In this document: positions 26,260-35,622 of the stretch, piece after piece | Numbering within the stretch: position 1 is the first letter of the stretch | How the letters are laid out: each line of letters starts with the position of its first letter | NCBI RefSeq assembly: GCF_001424585.1 | Contig: NZ_LMPJ01000010.1 | Coordinates: forward strand, 240,288 to 304,287 | DNA: 64,000 bases | Origin: Chryseobacterium sp. Leaf180 | GTDB taxonomy: Bacteria; Bacteroidota; Bacteroidia; Flavobacteriales; Weeksellaceae | Reading direction: 5' to 3' | Made by a program: the position numbers and the translations under genes | Notes under the pieces: model-generated | Databases searched by the model: none | Seen by the model: the letters and a program-made list of their open reading frames with translations, nothing else | Told to the model about the DNA's origin: nothing

Positions 26260-28887
26260 ATGAATTTTAGAAAACTGAGTATCGCTGTTCTGTTTTTAAC
26301 GGCCTCCGGAAGTTTACTGTATGCACAGGAAACCAAGAGCGACTCTACAAACAGAGAGAAGAAAATCGAAGGTGTGGTCATTCAGGGAAGTACCAACAGA
26401 AAGACTGAAACTGCTGTTTTGCTAGAGCAGAAAAAAGCGGTGGTACAGAAACAGGCCGTAAGCGCCGAAGAAATTTCGAGAAAAGGAATTTCGAACGTAG
26501 AACAGGGCCTTACAAAAATCACGGGAATCACAACGGTTGAAGGAAGAGGTCTTTTCGTAAGAGGTCTGGAAGAGCGCTACAACTATCTTTTGATAAACGG
26601 GCTTGGCTCACCTTCAAACAATCCTTTTCAGAAAATTATTGCTTTGAAGCAGTTTCCGACCGACGTTGTAGGAAAACTTAATATTTATAAAACATTCAAC
26701 TCGAATCTTTACGGAGATTTTGCCGGCGCCACTTTCGACATCGAAACACTGACGATGGACCGTCCTTTTTCTAAAGTAGAATTCAGCGTGGGTGTGAATA
26801 CGCTGAGTACTTTCAGAGATAATTTTCTTATTTCTGAAAATGCGGATGGTATGAAAGGATATTTGGGACTTAACAGTAAGGATCGCAGAATACCTGAGAA
26901 TATACGAGATGTACGACCTTCGAATTTGCGCTTTACTGCGGCTCAGTCTCAGGAATATTTTAAAGACAGTTGGAATATTGATAAAGTAAAAGCAATGCCC
27001 AATACAAGCATTGGTTTTACAACAGCACAAAAAATAAAAGCAGGAGAGGGGAACATCGGGATTATGTTTTCCTTAAACCAAAGCTCAGAATATTCTTACC
27101 GCGAAGGAGCCAAAAACCAGTTTCTGGATAACGGCGGACAGATCGTTTTAAATAATGATCTGAACAGGAAGCAGTATAATTATGAACTTGAATCTTCAGC
27201 TTTATTAGGTTTAGGTTATAAAAACCGAAAGACTCAGATTAATCTTAACGCGATTTATTTACAAAACGCAAATAATTTTATAGAAGATTACTTCGGGTAT
27301 AAAAATCAGCAGGTACAGAATAAAGACATTGGTTTTTTCAGAACCAATCAGCTTGATATTTCAAAATTTCTTGATCTTCAGTTGACTGGTTCACATAAAA
27401 TAAATGAAAGAAACAGCTTAAAGGCTGGTGCAAGTTACGTTCTTAATAATTTCCAGCAGCCAGACAGAAAAATTTTTGAAGGCTCACGAAAAGATAATTT
27501 TGGAAATCAACTTAGCGATGATCAGATTTTTACAAGCTATGGTGGAAACAATATTATACGTCAATATTTAGATGTTAATTCAAGATTTTACGGTTCTGCT
27601 TTTGGTGAATATACTTTGATGCTTGGTGAAAAGGGTGACAGAAGAGAATTTCCTTTTCAGATCAATTTAGGATATAATGGTTTTGCTGATTTGAGAAAAA
27701 CTTCTTATCGTTTCATCTTTGGTAAACCTAATGGAACTCCACAAAGTTTAATTCTGGATAGAAACAAACCTCAAAACAGATTTAATACAGATCTTCAAAA
27801 CGGAACATTTTTCTTTCAGGAAGAATCTGATCCTTATCAGGCATTCTCATCAATCTATCAGTTTGTGAATGCAGGCTACGCCAATATTAATTACAAACCA
27901 AATGACACATGGGATATTTTGCTTGGCGCACGTTATGAAAGTGATTTGAATCTCATAAGATACAGCGATCTATCATCTGCAAAAAGGAATAATATTAAAA
28001 AAGATCAGAGTTTATTTTTACCATCAATTGCGATCAAAAAGGCAGTAAATGACAGAAATAATATCAGATTTGCATTCAGTAAAACGGTAACTAGACCCGT
28101 TCTGATTGAAAGAATGCCAATTCTCTATATCAACCCTGACAACGAGAATATTCTTGGTAATCCATTGATTTTGAATAGTGAAAACTATAATCTTGATTTA
28201 AAATGGGAATATTATCCTTCTAATAAAGAAATGTTTGCGGTAAATCTTTTCGCTAAAAGGATTAATAATGCGATTGAAAGATCATTTACCACTTTTTCAA
28301 ATTCAAACGGGGTTACTGTAACCTACTATAATTCTCAAAAAGCTAATTTGATAGGAGCTGAAATTGAAGCAATGATCAGCTTTTCCAGAATATCAGAATC
28401 ATTAAGAAATTTCAGTCTTGGTACCAATGCTACATTTATGTATAGCGATGTGGTGAGATCCGCCGATCAGCTAAGACTTGAAGGTCCACAAGGTTTACCA
28501 ACTGATCAGTTGCATAGAAGAGGTCTGCAGGGTGCAGCACCTTATACAATAAATGCAGATCTTAAGTATGAAATGAAGAAAAGAAATGCACTTACACGTA
28601 CAGTTTCTTTAGTTTATAATGTTACAGGATCAAAAATATTTGCTGTTGGAACTTCAGGTACAGATAATTATTACGAAAGACCATTTAATCAACTTGATAT
28701 CATCTTTCAGGAGCAGATTACTAAAAATTGGAACGTAAAATTTGCAGTACAAAATATTCTAGATAATCAATACAGAATTGAGCTTGGTAAAAATAATTAT
28801 TACCCGTTAAATACCAACAACAATTATCAGTACACAAACTTCTACAGAGGAACCAATTTAAATATGACTGTAGGATATACTTTTTAG
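26260..28887 (+). CDS. TonB-dependent outer-membrane receptor
   Basis: 875 residues: a signal peptide ending SLLYAQ, a plug domain (about 60-180; RGLFVRGLEERYNYLLINGL) and a beta-barrel ending in MTVGYTF with a terminal Phe. There is no carboxypeptidase-like N-terminal domain, so it is not of the SusC type. ATG 26260 is chosen; the open frame begins at 26194 but only this start gives a clean signal peptide. It is followed 25 nt later by a lipoprotein gene and faces a two-component system. The ligand is unknown. Confidence 0.88.
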   Translation: MNFRKLSIAVLFLTASGSLLYAQETKSDSTNREKKIEGVVIQGSTNRKTETAVLLEQKKAVVQKQAVSAEEISRKGISNVEQGLTKITGITTVEGRGLFVRGLEERYNYLLINGLGSPSNNPFQKIIALKQFPTDVVGKLNIYKTFNSNLYGDFAGATFDIETLTMDRPFSKVEFSVGVNTLSTFRDNFLISENADGMKGYLGLNSKDRRIPENIRDVRPSNLRFTAAQSQEYFKDSWNIDKVKAMPNTSIGFTTAQKIKAGEGNIGIMFSLNQSSEYSYREGAKNQFLDNGGQIVLNNDLNRKQYNYELESSALLGLGYKNRKTQINLNAIYLQNANNFIEDYFGYKNQQVQNKDIGFFRTNQLDISKFLDLQLTGSHKINERNSLKAGASYVLNNFQQPDRKIFEGSRKDNFGNQLSDDQIFTSYGGNNIIRQYLDVNSRFYGSAFGEYTLMLGEKGDRREFPFQINLGYNGFADLRKTSYRFIFGKPNGTPQSLILDRNKPQNRFNTDLQNGTFFFQEESDPYQAFSSIYQFVNAGYANINYKPNDTWDILLGARYESDLNLIRYSDLSSAKRNNIKKDQSLFLPSIAIKKAVNDRNNIRFAFSKTVTRPVLIERMPILYINPDNENILGNPLILNSENYNLDLKWEYYPSNKEMFAVNLFAKRINNAIERSFTTFSNSNGVTVTYYNSQKANLIGAEIEAMISFSRISESLRNFSLGTNATFMYSDVVRSADQLRLEGPQGLPTDQLHRRGLQGAAPYTINADLKYEMKKRNALTRTVSLVYNVTGSKIFAVGTSGTDNYYERPFNQLDIIFQEQITKNWNVKFAVQNILDNQYRIELGKNNYYPLNTNNNYQYTNFYRGTNLNMTVGYTF

Positions 28888-28912
28888 TCAATAAGAAAAA
28901 ATAAATAAGAAA

Positions 28913-30127
28913 ATGAAAACAAAATTTTTACCAATAGCTCTTGCCTTAGTTTTAGGATTTGGAGTTACTTCTTGTACCATCGAGATCAACGACGGAATGG
29001 AAAACGGAACAGCTACAACTCCGGGAACTACCGAAAGCGTACTGAACGGAAGTGGAACTTTATCAGGAATTATCTCTAAAGATCTTTTAATAAAAAAGGG
29101 AAATTATACATTAGATGGCGTTGTAAAAATTACCAACGGCGCTACGATCACGATCGAAGCCGGAGCAATCTTTAATGTTGTTACCAATAAAACCAGTGCT
29201 CTTGTGGTTTTGAATGACGGTTTGATTAACGCTCAGGGAACTGCAAGTGAGCCGATTGTATTCACAACTTCCACTAAGACTCCCGGTGACTGGGGCGGAA
29301 TTACGCTTTACGGAGAAGCGCCGATCAAAGCGCTGAATGGCAATACAACTGCAATCTCTGAAGATGGAAATGCACTTTCTTACGGTGGTACCAATGCAAA
29401 TGATTTTTCAGGAACGATGAAATTTGTGCGTGTAGAATATGCCGGTAAAAAGATCGGTGACGGAACTTCTGAAACAAATACTTTCACATTCTATTCCGTA
29501 GGTGCAGGTACAGTTCTTGAAAATCTTGTGGCCTACAAAGGTACAGACGACGGTTTTGAGTTTTTTGGTGGAACAGTAAGTGCAAAAAATCTTGTTTCTT
29601 ACGGAAACTACGACGATTCTTTTGACTGGCAGGATGCGTGGAGCGGACAGTTCAACAGCAACTGGTACGCATATCAGGTTGGAACAGGAAACTTCGGAAT
29701 GGAAATTGAAGCATCCAGTAATGCTGATAACACCGCACCAAAAATCAGCAATATTACTTTAATCAGAGCAGCAGGCACAAACCCGGAAGGAGCAAATTCT
29801 CCGGAAATCTCTGCTATTCAATTTAAAAAACAGGGTTCTGGAATCTTCACCAATGTATACATCAGTGGATATAAAAATATAGGAACTCAAAAAGCTTATT
29901 CAGTATTAATACAAGACGCAGCTACTGAAACAGGACAGGTAAATACCAATAAGATAGTTGTTGCTCCAATGACTTATTTAGATTCAGACAATCCTTTAGT
30001 TTGGGGCTATGCGTACACTCCAAATGGTGGAAAAACTTTTACCAATACAGCAACAGTAACCAAAGTATCTCTTCCTGCAGGTGCTTGGGCAACGGTAGAT
30101 GGTGTAAACCTTCTTTCTGCTCTGTAA
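28913..30127 (+). CDS. Beta-helix lipoprotein, partner of the TonB receptor
   Basis: 404 residues with a lipobox VTSC (Cys21). A Thr/Gly-rich spacer is followed by repeated strands of a right-handed parallel beta-helix (ITIEAGAIFNVV, GLINAQGTASEPIVFT, FVRVEYAGKK, LENLVAYKGTDDGFEFFGGTVSAKN). It is not a SusD homologue. It probably sits on the outer membrane and binds or helps deliver the receptor's substrate; that role is inferred from the gene pair only. It ends with a strong terminator. Confidence 0.8.
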   Translation: MKTKFLPIALALVLGFGVTSCTIEINDGMENGTATTPGTTESVLNGSGTLSGIISKDLLIKKGNYTLDGVVKITNGATITIEAGAIFNVVTNKTSALVVLNDGLINAQGTASEPIVFTTSTKTPGDWGGITLYGEAPIKALNGNTTAISEDGNALSYGGTNANDFSGTMKFVRVEYAGKKIGDGTSETNTFTFYSVGAGTVLENLVAYKGTDDGFEFFGGTVSAKNLVSYGNYDDSFDWQDAWSGQFNSNWYAYQVGTGNFGMEIEASSNADNTAPKISNITLIRAAGTNPEGANSPEISAIQFKKQGSGIFTNVYISGYKNIGTQKAYSVLIQDAATETGQVNTNKIVVAPMTYLDSDNPLVWGYAYTPNGGKTFTNTATVTKVSLPAGAWATVDGVNLLSAL

Positions 30128-30156
30128 CACTATTTTTTACTTCATATTTTAAATCG

Positions 30157-30193
30157 AAAAATCCCTCGGAAAATCTTTCTGAGGGATTTTTTT
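30157..30193 (+). terminator. Terminator after the beta-helix lipoprotein gene
   Basis: AAAAATCCCTC (30157-30167) pairs with GAGGGATTTTT (30181-30191); the loop itself can pair further (GAAA/TTTC). Confidence 0.85.
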
Positions 30194-30410
30194 GTCTTTA
30201 TAATTTTTAAATCCACCTTAAATTATCATTTATTAAAACCATTTAAACCGTTTTCTCCTTATTAAAGGCAAAATTTCTGTATTGAAAACCTGAAAGAATA
30301 CATCTGGAAACCCTATCTAAAATTATTTTTACTATTGTTCCGGGTGATTCTAGCATTAAGTTTAAATCTAAAGCTTCAACATAAATAAAATTTCTAAGTT
30401 TTTAACCTAC

Positions 30411-30441
30411 AAAAAAGGATGAGCTACCAACCCATCCTTTT
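30411..30441 (-). terminator. Terminator after hemL
   Basis: AAAAGGATG (30413-30421) pairs with CATCCTTTT (30433-30441); the A-run before it serves as the T-run on the minus strand. Confidence 0.8.
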
Positions 30442-30460
30442 CTTTTATTTAAAATTTATT

Positions 30461-31744
30461 TTAAGAATATTCAAATTTTCTGACGGCTTCCAGCGTCATG
30501 TCGATTTCTTTTTCTTTGATCGCATCGCTGATAAAATAGGTTTCGTAGCCACTTGGCGGAAGATAAATTCCGCTCTTGAGAAGCTGGTGAAAGAAGTTAT
30601 TGAACAGTGAATGATTCGCCTGTTGCGCTTCATCAAAATTTGAAACACTTTTGATGTGGAAAAACACCGACATCATTGATCCTTTTCTGTTGATTCTGTG
30701 CGGAATACTTTTCTCGCTCAGTATTTTACCGATTTCACGATCCAGAATTTCTGTGGTTTTATTAAGTCTTTCGAAAAATCCAGCGTCATTTTTAATAATC
30801 TGAAGCGTTTTCAAACCGGCTCTCATCGCAAGAGGATTTCCGCTCAAAGTTCCTGCCTGATAAACGGCACCTTTTGGAGCGAGATGATCCATAATTTCGT
30901 TTCGTCCAGCGAAGGCACCCACCGGAAGTCCACCGCCGATCACTTTCCCGAAAGTTACCAAATCGGCCTTCACACTATACACTTCCTGAGCACCGCCAAA
31001 AGCGAGTCTGAAACCGGTCATCACTTCATCAAAAATCAAAAGCGCACCGTTTTTATCGCAAAGTGTCCGCAGTTTTTGAAGGAAATCATTCTCTGGTAAA
31101 ACGCAGCCCATATTTCCGGCGACCGGCTCGATGATCACCGCAGCGATCTGTCCTTCATTGTGTCTGAAAAGATCTTCTACCTGCTCGATGTCATTGTATC
31201 TCGCGTTGAGTGTATCTTTCGCTGTGCCTTCAGTAACGCCTGGCGAATTTGGGTTTCCGAAAGTTGCTGCACCGCTACCAGCTTTTATCAGAAATGAATC
31301 TGAATGACCGTGATAGCAACCTTCAAATTTTACAATTTTGTCTCTTTTTGTAAATCCTCTCGCCAGACGAATCGCACTCATACACGCTTCTGTACCCGAA
31401 GAAACCATTCTGATCTGATCGATATTCGGTACATTTTCGGTGATGAATTTTGCAATTTCAGTCTCAAGTTCGGTTGGTGCGCCGAAAGAAAATCCTTTCT
31501 CAGCCTGCATTTTCAGTTCTTCTAAAACTTCCGGATGCGTATGTCCCAGAATTGCGGGTCCCCACGAGTTAATGTAATCGACATACGTGTTGTCATCGGC
31601 ATCGGTAAGATAAGCACCATTTGCAGATTTCATAAAAACCGGCACGCCGCCCACTGATTTGAAAGCACGGACAGGCGAATTTACACCGCCGGGAATGTAT
31701 TTGTAGGCTTCGTCAAACAAAGCCGAACTTCTTTGATATTTCAT
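30461..31744 (-). CDS. hemL: Glutamate-1-semialdehyde 2,1-aminomutase
   Basis: 427 residues, class III aminotransferase fold. The PLP lysine is Lys267 in [21 protein letters not shown] (115-120) and FDEVMTGFR, which binds the cofactor ring, are intact. It makes 5-aminolevulinate from glutamate-1-semialdehyde in the C5 route to heme. The ATG at 31744 begins the family sequence [10 protein letters not shown]; the open frame upstream lacks similarity. No other heme gene is adjacent. Confidence 0.96.
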   Translation of the reverse strand: MKYQRSSALFDEAYKYIPGGVNSPVRAFKSVGGVPVFMKSANGAYLTDADDNTYVDYINSWGPAILGHTHPEVLEELKMQAEKGFSFGAPTELETEIAKFITENVPNIDQIRMVSSGTEACMSAIRLARGFTKRDKIVKFEGCYHGHSDSFLIKAGSGAATFGNPNSPGVTEGTAKDTLNARYNDIEQVEDLFRHNEGQIAAVIIEPVAGNMGCVLPENDFLQKLRTLCDKNGALLIFDEVMTGFRLAFGGAQEVYSVKADLVTFGKVIGGGLPVGAFAGRNEIMDHLAPKGAVYQAGTLSGNPLAMRAGLKTLQIIKNDAGFFERLNKTTEILDREIGKILSEKSIPHRINRKGSMMSVFFHIKSVSNFDEAQQANHSLFNNFFHQLLKSGIYLPPSGYETYFISDAIKEKEIDMTLEAVRKFEYS

Positions 31745-31834
31745 TATAAACAGTTGAGAGTTTTTGGTTATGTGCTGACAGCGAATTATCATCAGAAATT
31801 AAACTGATAACTATCAAGTAATCCAAATACCAAT

Positions 31835-32887
31835 TTAATTTCTTGGTTTTTTGTCGATGAGGTAAATCAATTGGCCAGTTGCCGGTTTCTGTCCTTCGTT
31901 CATGCGGTTTTTTGCGTAAAGTTTGCTGAGTTTCACGCCAAATTTCTGTGCAATATCATGCATATCTTCTCCGCTTTCCGCTTTGTAAGTCGGCGTATTT
32001 CCGTCTGAATTTTTAGATTCAAGGAAAAGAATATCGTTCTTTCTTAAATAAGTATTGTTGAGGTCGTTCCACTTTGCTAGCTTTACTTCAGGAATTTTAA
32101 ATTTATCGGCAACCAGCTGCAGATTAATATCCTCAGGAATTACCACATATCGCAAACCTCCGTTCGGATGGGTTTTGATGATCATCGAACTTAGAATTTC
32201 TGCCTGCGTTTTGATATTTTCTACGCGTTTCTGCTGTTGCGCGTAAGATGTCGGTTTGTATGGAACTTTTACCGTGATCGGTTCTTTAGAAATCACTTTT
32301 GCAGGCTCGATGCTTGCCATAAAAGCGCGGTCGTTTTTCAGATCAGGATATTTTTTCAATACCGCAAACTGCACTTCTTTTGAGCTGATGTCATCAAACT
32401 CATACAGTTTATATTTTTCAATTTTCCCGATCAAAATATTGGCATAGCGCGGGTTTGTGGCGTATCCTGCTTTTTTCAGACCATGTGCCCAGGCTTTATA
32501 ATCTTTTTGATCAAGCGTAAAAAGATTTGCGTAATATTTTCTTGTGGCCAGAAACACCGAGTGATCTTCGTAGGATTGCTTTGGGTCATCATACACCCGG
32601 AAACACTCATTCGGTGCATCATCGGTATGCTTCATCGATTTTCCCGTCCAATCTTCTTTACATTTGATTCCGAAATGATTTTTACCTTCCAAAGCCAATC
32701 GGCTCTGTCCGCCTCCAGTTTCCAAAAGTCCCTGCGCAAGTGTAATCGAAGCCGGAATTTTGTACTTTTCCATTTCCTCTACGGCATACTTCGCAAATTT
32801 CTGGATGTACTGATCTTCTGTAGCCCAAGTCTGAGCGGAGAATTTAGATAAAACTAAAAGGCTAATTAGTAAGAAAAGTCTTTTCAT
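31835..32887 (-). CDS. Secreted glucosaminidase with LysM domains
   Basis: 350 residues with a signal peptide ending SKFSAQ. The glucosaminidase (GH73-type) domain covers about 22-165; the probable catalytic Glu56 lies in AQGLLETGGGQS, followed by NHFGIKC. Two LysM-like peptidoglycan-binding segments follow (about 245-293 and 302-346). It cleaves the glycan strand of peptidoglycan in wall turnover or cell separation. The layout matches the glucosaminidase/LysM proteins common in Bacteroidetes. Confidence 0.9.
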   Translation of the reverse strand: MKRLFLLISLLVLSKFSAQTWATEDQYIQKFAKYAVEEMEKYKIPASITLAQGLLETGGGQSRLALEGKNHFGIKCKEDWTGKSMKHTDDAPNECFRVYDDPKQSYEDHSVFLATRKYYANLFTLDQKDYKAWAHGLKKAGYATNPRYANILIGKIEKYKLYEFDDISSKEVQFAVLKKYPDLKNDRAFMASIEPAKVISKEPITVKVPYKPTSYAQQQKRVENIKTQAEILSSMIIKTHPNGGLRYVVIPEDINLQLVADKFKIPEVKLAKWNDLNNTYLRKNDILFLESKNSDGNTPTYKAESGEDMHDIAQKFGVKLSKLYAKNRMNEGQKPATGQLIYLIDKKPRN

Positions 32888-32967
32888 GTTTTGCTTTTTT
32901 AAACTTTAAAAAACGTCAGATCAGAGCTTTTTTAAAATGCTGAATTCTGCTGTTTACGGTTTATTAT

Positions 32968-33879
32968 TTATACAATTAAATTTCTATTTTTTCTTCTCAG
33001 CATGTCGTTGGCGCCGGCAATTCCCTGAAGTCCGCCGGTATGAAAACACAAAATTTTGCTGTTTTCCGGGAAAAAATCTTCTGCAATCATTTCAAAAATC
33101 TTCTGAATCATTTTTCCGGTATAAATCGGTTCTAAAGCAATGTCAGTTTTTGATTTAAAATCATTAATAAAACGGATGTTTTCGTTGCTTATTTTACCAT
33201 AACCTCCGTAAGAAGCATCAATTAAACTAAAATTTTGCTTTCCGGAAAGTTTTAAAACTTTTTCACTGAGCGAATCATCGCGTACCACGTTGAAACCTAA
33301 AACTTTCTGATTATCTTCACAATATGCCGAAAGTCCTGCAACCGTTCCGCCCGTTCCAACTGCGGTGCAAAGATAATCAAATTCTTTTGTTTGATTTGAG
33401 AGCATCATTTTTACGCCTTTTACAGCGTCACTATTCGTTCCACCTTCAGGAATGATGAGTGCGTGTGGAAACTCTTCCTGAAGATATTCTGTAAGTTTTT
33501 CTTTGTTACGGTAGATTTCACGGGAAACAAATCTTAGATTCATTCCATTTTTTTGGGCGAAAAGTAAAGTGGGATTTTCAATAATCTTTTCTGAAAGTTC
33601 TTCCCCACGAATCATTCCCAAAGTCTGAATCTGCGCCAGTTTTCCCAGCTCAGAAACCGCTGCAATATGATTTGAAAAGGCACCCCCAAATGTGATGAGC
33701 AAAGGCTTTTTAAAATTCTTTTCTAAATAATTATTGATATTAAAGAAAAGCTTCCAGAATTTGTTGCCAGAAATTTGCGGATGAATGAGATCTTCACGCT
33801 TCATGTAAAGACTTACATTTTTCGCGGTCTCAATTTTTACTATCGGAACTTCATTTTCAGGAATTATCAAAAAAGACAT
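32968..33879 (-). CDS. ACC deaminase/D-cysteine desulfhydrase family enzyme
   Basis: 303 residues, fold-type II PLP enzyme with the PLP lysine Lys40 in SGNKFWKL, the loop FGGAFSNHIAA and the phosphate loop GTGGTVAG. The family includes 1-aminocyclopropane-1-carboxylate deaminase and D-cysteine desulfhydrase; short Bacteroidetes forms such as this one cannot be assigned to either by sequence alone. It follows the HExxH membrane protein gene by 5 nt. Confidence 0.85.
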   Translation of the reverse strand: MSFLIIPENEVPIVKIETAKNVSLYMKREDLIHPQISGNKFWKLFFNINNYLEKNFKKPLLITFGGAFSNHIAAVSELGKLAQIQTLGMIRGEELSEKIIENPTLLFAQKNGMNLRFVSREIYRNKEKLTEYLQEEFPHALIIPEGGTNSDAVKGVKMMLSNQTKEFDYLCTAVGTGGTVAGLSAYCEDNQKVLGFNVVRDDSLSEKVLKLSGKQNFSLIDASYGGYGKISNENIRFINDFKSKTDIALEPIYTGKMIQKIFEMIAEDFFPENSKILCFHTGGLQGIAGANDMLRRKNRNLIV

Positions 33880-33884
33880 CGGGA

Positions 33885-34217
33885 TTATTTTTTAAAATAT
33901 TTCGAAAACGCCCACACAGAACGGTTTTTAAGATAATTCAGACTTCTTTCGTTATCGTACGCTTCGCGCTCAAACGAAATCGCCATATACGCTTTCTGAG
34001 CATTCTTCAGCCTGAATAAATGATAATAATATTCTGCGATATACATCAGGTAAAAAAAGATTATCAGCAGCTCTAATTGCTGTCTAAGATGTATTTTTTC
34101 ATGATTAATAAGTATGCTATTGTGCTTATCCTCAGTATTTTTAATTAAAATAAACGGAAAAAGCGTAATGCCATTTATTTTTGTATTTTTGAGAAGCTTT
34201 TGGCACACAATTATCAT
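33885..34217 (-). CDS. Mini HExxH membrane protein (M56-like)
   Basis: 110 residues. A zinc-type motif HEKIH (39-43) is followed by a membrane helix (about 48-65) and an acidic FEREAYDNE (82-90) that could give the third metal ligand. This is the core layout of M48/M56 membrane peptidases, but far shorter. It could be a small membrane metalloprotease; activity is unproven. It starts 32 nt from the divergent DUF5522 gene and precedes the ACC deaminase-like gene. Confidence 0.7.
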   Translation of the reverse strand: MIIVCQKLLKNTKINGITLFPFILIKNTEDKHNSILINHEKIHLRQQLELLIIFFYLMYIAEYYYHLFRLKNAQKAYMAISFEREAYDNERSLNYLKNRSVWAFSKYFKK

Positions 34218-34222
34218 AATAA

Positions 34223-34230
34223 CAAATATA
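34223..34230 (-). promoter_or_regulatory. -7 box almost on the HExxH gene start
   Basis: Minus strand TATATTTG, an exact TAnnTTTG match ending 5 nt before the ATG (34217). If it is used, the mRNA would have almost no leader. Confidence 0.4.
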
Positions 34231-34249
34231 AAAGTTTTTAGAAGAAATA

Positions 34250-34435
34250 ATGGCGAAAGATGAACTGAAGGAGCACGAAGACTTTTATTACAACGAGCAG
34301 GGCTATAAAGTTTTCACCGAAAATTTCCATCTCAAGCGCGGCTACTGCTGCAAAAGCGGCTGCCGGCACTGCCCATACGGATACGACAAAACGACTGATA
34401 GATTCAGAAAAATTAATAAAATAAAAAAGATATGA
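34250..34435 (+). CDS. DUF5522 small cysteine-rich protein
   Basis: 61 residues with the motif YCCKSGCRHCPYG (Cys33, 34, 38, 41), typical of DUF5522. Four cysteines suggest metal binding or a redox role, but no function is known. The stop overlaps the start of the next gene (ATGA at 34432-34435), so the two are coupled. The minus strand here is also open, but the cysteine motif and coupling identify the plus strand as coding. Confidence 0.85.
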   Translation: MAKDELKEHEDFYYNEQGYKVFTENFHLKRGYCCKSGCRHCPYGYDKTTDRFRKINKIKKI

Positions 34436-34983
34436 AAGCAATAATAAATGCAATCAGCAAAAAATATGTACTTGCAGCTTTGGCAGCAGGTCTTATACTA
34501 AGTTCGTGCAGCCCTTTTAGAGTAAAATCTGATTATGCACAAACCGCAAATTTCACATCATACAAAACGTATAAACTGAGAATTGATGATCTGAAATTAA
34601 ATGACATTGATAAAGACCGTGTTTTGAACGAACTTTCAAAACAGCTTCAGATGAAGGGTTTGAGCTCGACCGGAAGCCCAGATTTGATCATTAATGTGAA
34701 AGCCAATCATAAAAAAGTAACAGACATCAACAATACAAGTCCTGGCGGAATGTGGGGCTGGGGCGGAGGTTTCGGCTGGGGAATGGGAATGAACAGAACC
34801 TGGACGAGCAATTATAACGAAGGTGCGATTATCGTAGATATGATTGATGCGAGAACCAATAAACTTGTTTGGCAGGGTGTTGGAAGCGGAATTTCTGTAG
34901 ACCGACCAAAAGCAAAACAAAAGCAGATTCCGCAGATTGTTACCGAAATTATGGCAAACTATCCGCCGGATATGAAGAAATAA
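34432..34983 (+). CDS. DUF4136 lipoprotein
   Basis: 183 residues with a lipobox LSSC (Cys26). The DUF4136 pattern is clear: NFTSYKTYKL at the start of the mature part, LIINVKAN in the middle, then a Gly/Trp-rich insert (GGMWGWGGGFGWGMG), IVDMIDARTNKLVWQG and a final segment with YPP. The protein is expected at the outer membrane; function is unknown. Translationally coupled to the DUF5522 gene. Confidence 0.88.
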   Translation: MKAIINAISKKYVLAALAAGLILSSCSPFRVKSDYAQTANFTSYKTYKLRIDDLKLNDIDKDRVLNELSKQLQMKGLSSTGSPDLIINVKANHKKVTDINNTSPGGMWGWGGGFGWGMGMNRTWTSNYNEGAIIVDMIDARTNKLVWQGVGSGISVDRPKAKQKQIPQIVTEIMANYPPDMKK

Positions 34984-35007
34984 ATTTTTTAAATTTTAGT
35001 TTTTATG

Positions 35008-35039
35008 AAAGCCAACATGTATAATGCTGGCTTTTTTTG
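35008..35039 (+). terminator. Terminator after the DUF4136 gene
   Basis: AAAGCCA (35008-35014) pairs with TGGCTTT (35028-35034), followed by a T-run. Confidence 0.8.
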
Positions 35040-35231
35040 TTTTTAAATATGAATGTGTATGATATGACCGAAATCAATAAGTGAATTGGTATTTTGGTAT
35101 TTCAAATTTGAGACAATAGAAGCGGAATTTTTGTAAATAAACCTTAGATTAAAAGAACAATCGTAGATGAAGTGATCACTAATAGCAGAATTGTCAGACA
35201 TTTAAGCTGAACATTTTCGGGAGTTGTTTGT

Positions 35232-35259
35232 TTGTATTCAAAAAAAATAACTAAATTTG
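35232..35259 (+). promoter_or_regulatory. Promoter of the HU-type gene
   Basis: TTG (35232-35234), 17 nt, then TAAATTTG (35252-35259): a full TTG-N17-TAnnTTTG match. A second TTG (35228-35230) has spacing 21. The ATG is 29 nt downstream. Confidence 0.7.
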
Positions 35260-35288
35260 CACACCTAAAATTTAAAATTTACAAAGGA

Positions 35289-35579
35289 ATGACAAAGGCA
35301 GAATTGGTAAACACCATCTCAAATAAATTGGGTACCGAAAAGAATGAAACACAGAAAGTTGTGGAAGCTTTCATGCAGGAGATCAGAACGTCGATGTATA
35401 ACGGAGACAATGTTTATCTTAGAGGCTTTGGTTCTTTCATCGTAAAGACAAGGGCAGCAAAAACGGGAAGAAATATCTCAAAAAACACTGCAATCGAAAT
35501 TCCTGCACACAACATTCCTGCTTTTAAACCATCAAAATCTTTTGTGGAAAAAGTGAAAACAAAAGTTGCAGTAAAATAA
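35289..35579 (+). CDS. HU/IHF-type DNA-binding protein
   Basis: 96 residues, full HU length. The motif GDNVYLRGFGSFIVKTRAAKTGRN is the dimerisation and DNA-arm region, and the arm proline lies in KNTAIEIPAHNIPAFKPS. It packs DNA as a dimer. The open frame begins 19 codons earlier, but that part overlaps the promoter, and AAAGGA stands directly before ATG 35289. The next gene starts 43 nt downstream and shares its terminator. Confidence 0.93.
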   Translation: MTKAELVNTISNKLGTEKNETQKVVEAFMQEIRTSMYNGDNVYLRGFGSFIVKTRAAKTGRNISKNTAIEIPAHNIPAFKPSKSFVEKVKTKVAVK

Positions 35580-35622
35580 TTTATAATTGAATATTAACTA
35601 GTTACAAAAAAAATTTAACATT

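Larger units (their letters stand above)
30128..30460. other. 333-bp convergent intergenic region
   Basis: It contains one terminator at each end (30157-30193 plus, 30411-30441 minus). The middle ~215 bp is AT-rich and shows no gene or repeat that I could support. Confidence 0.65.
34984..35288. other. 305-bp intergenic region
   Basis: Holds the DUF4136 terminator at its start and the HU-type promoter at its end. The ~190 bp between them shows no gene or repeat. Confidence 0.65.

Noticed and set aside
34238..34453. Minus-strand frame opposite the DUF5522 gene
   Set aside because: The plus strand has the cysteine motif of DUF5522 and couples by ATGA to the next gene; the minus frame has no family character.
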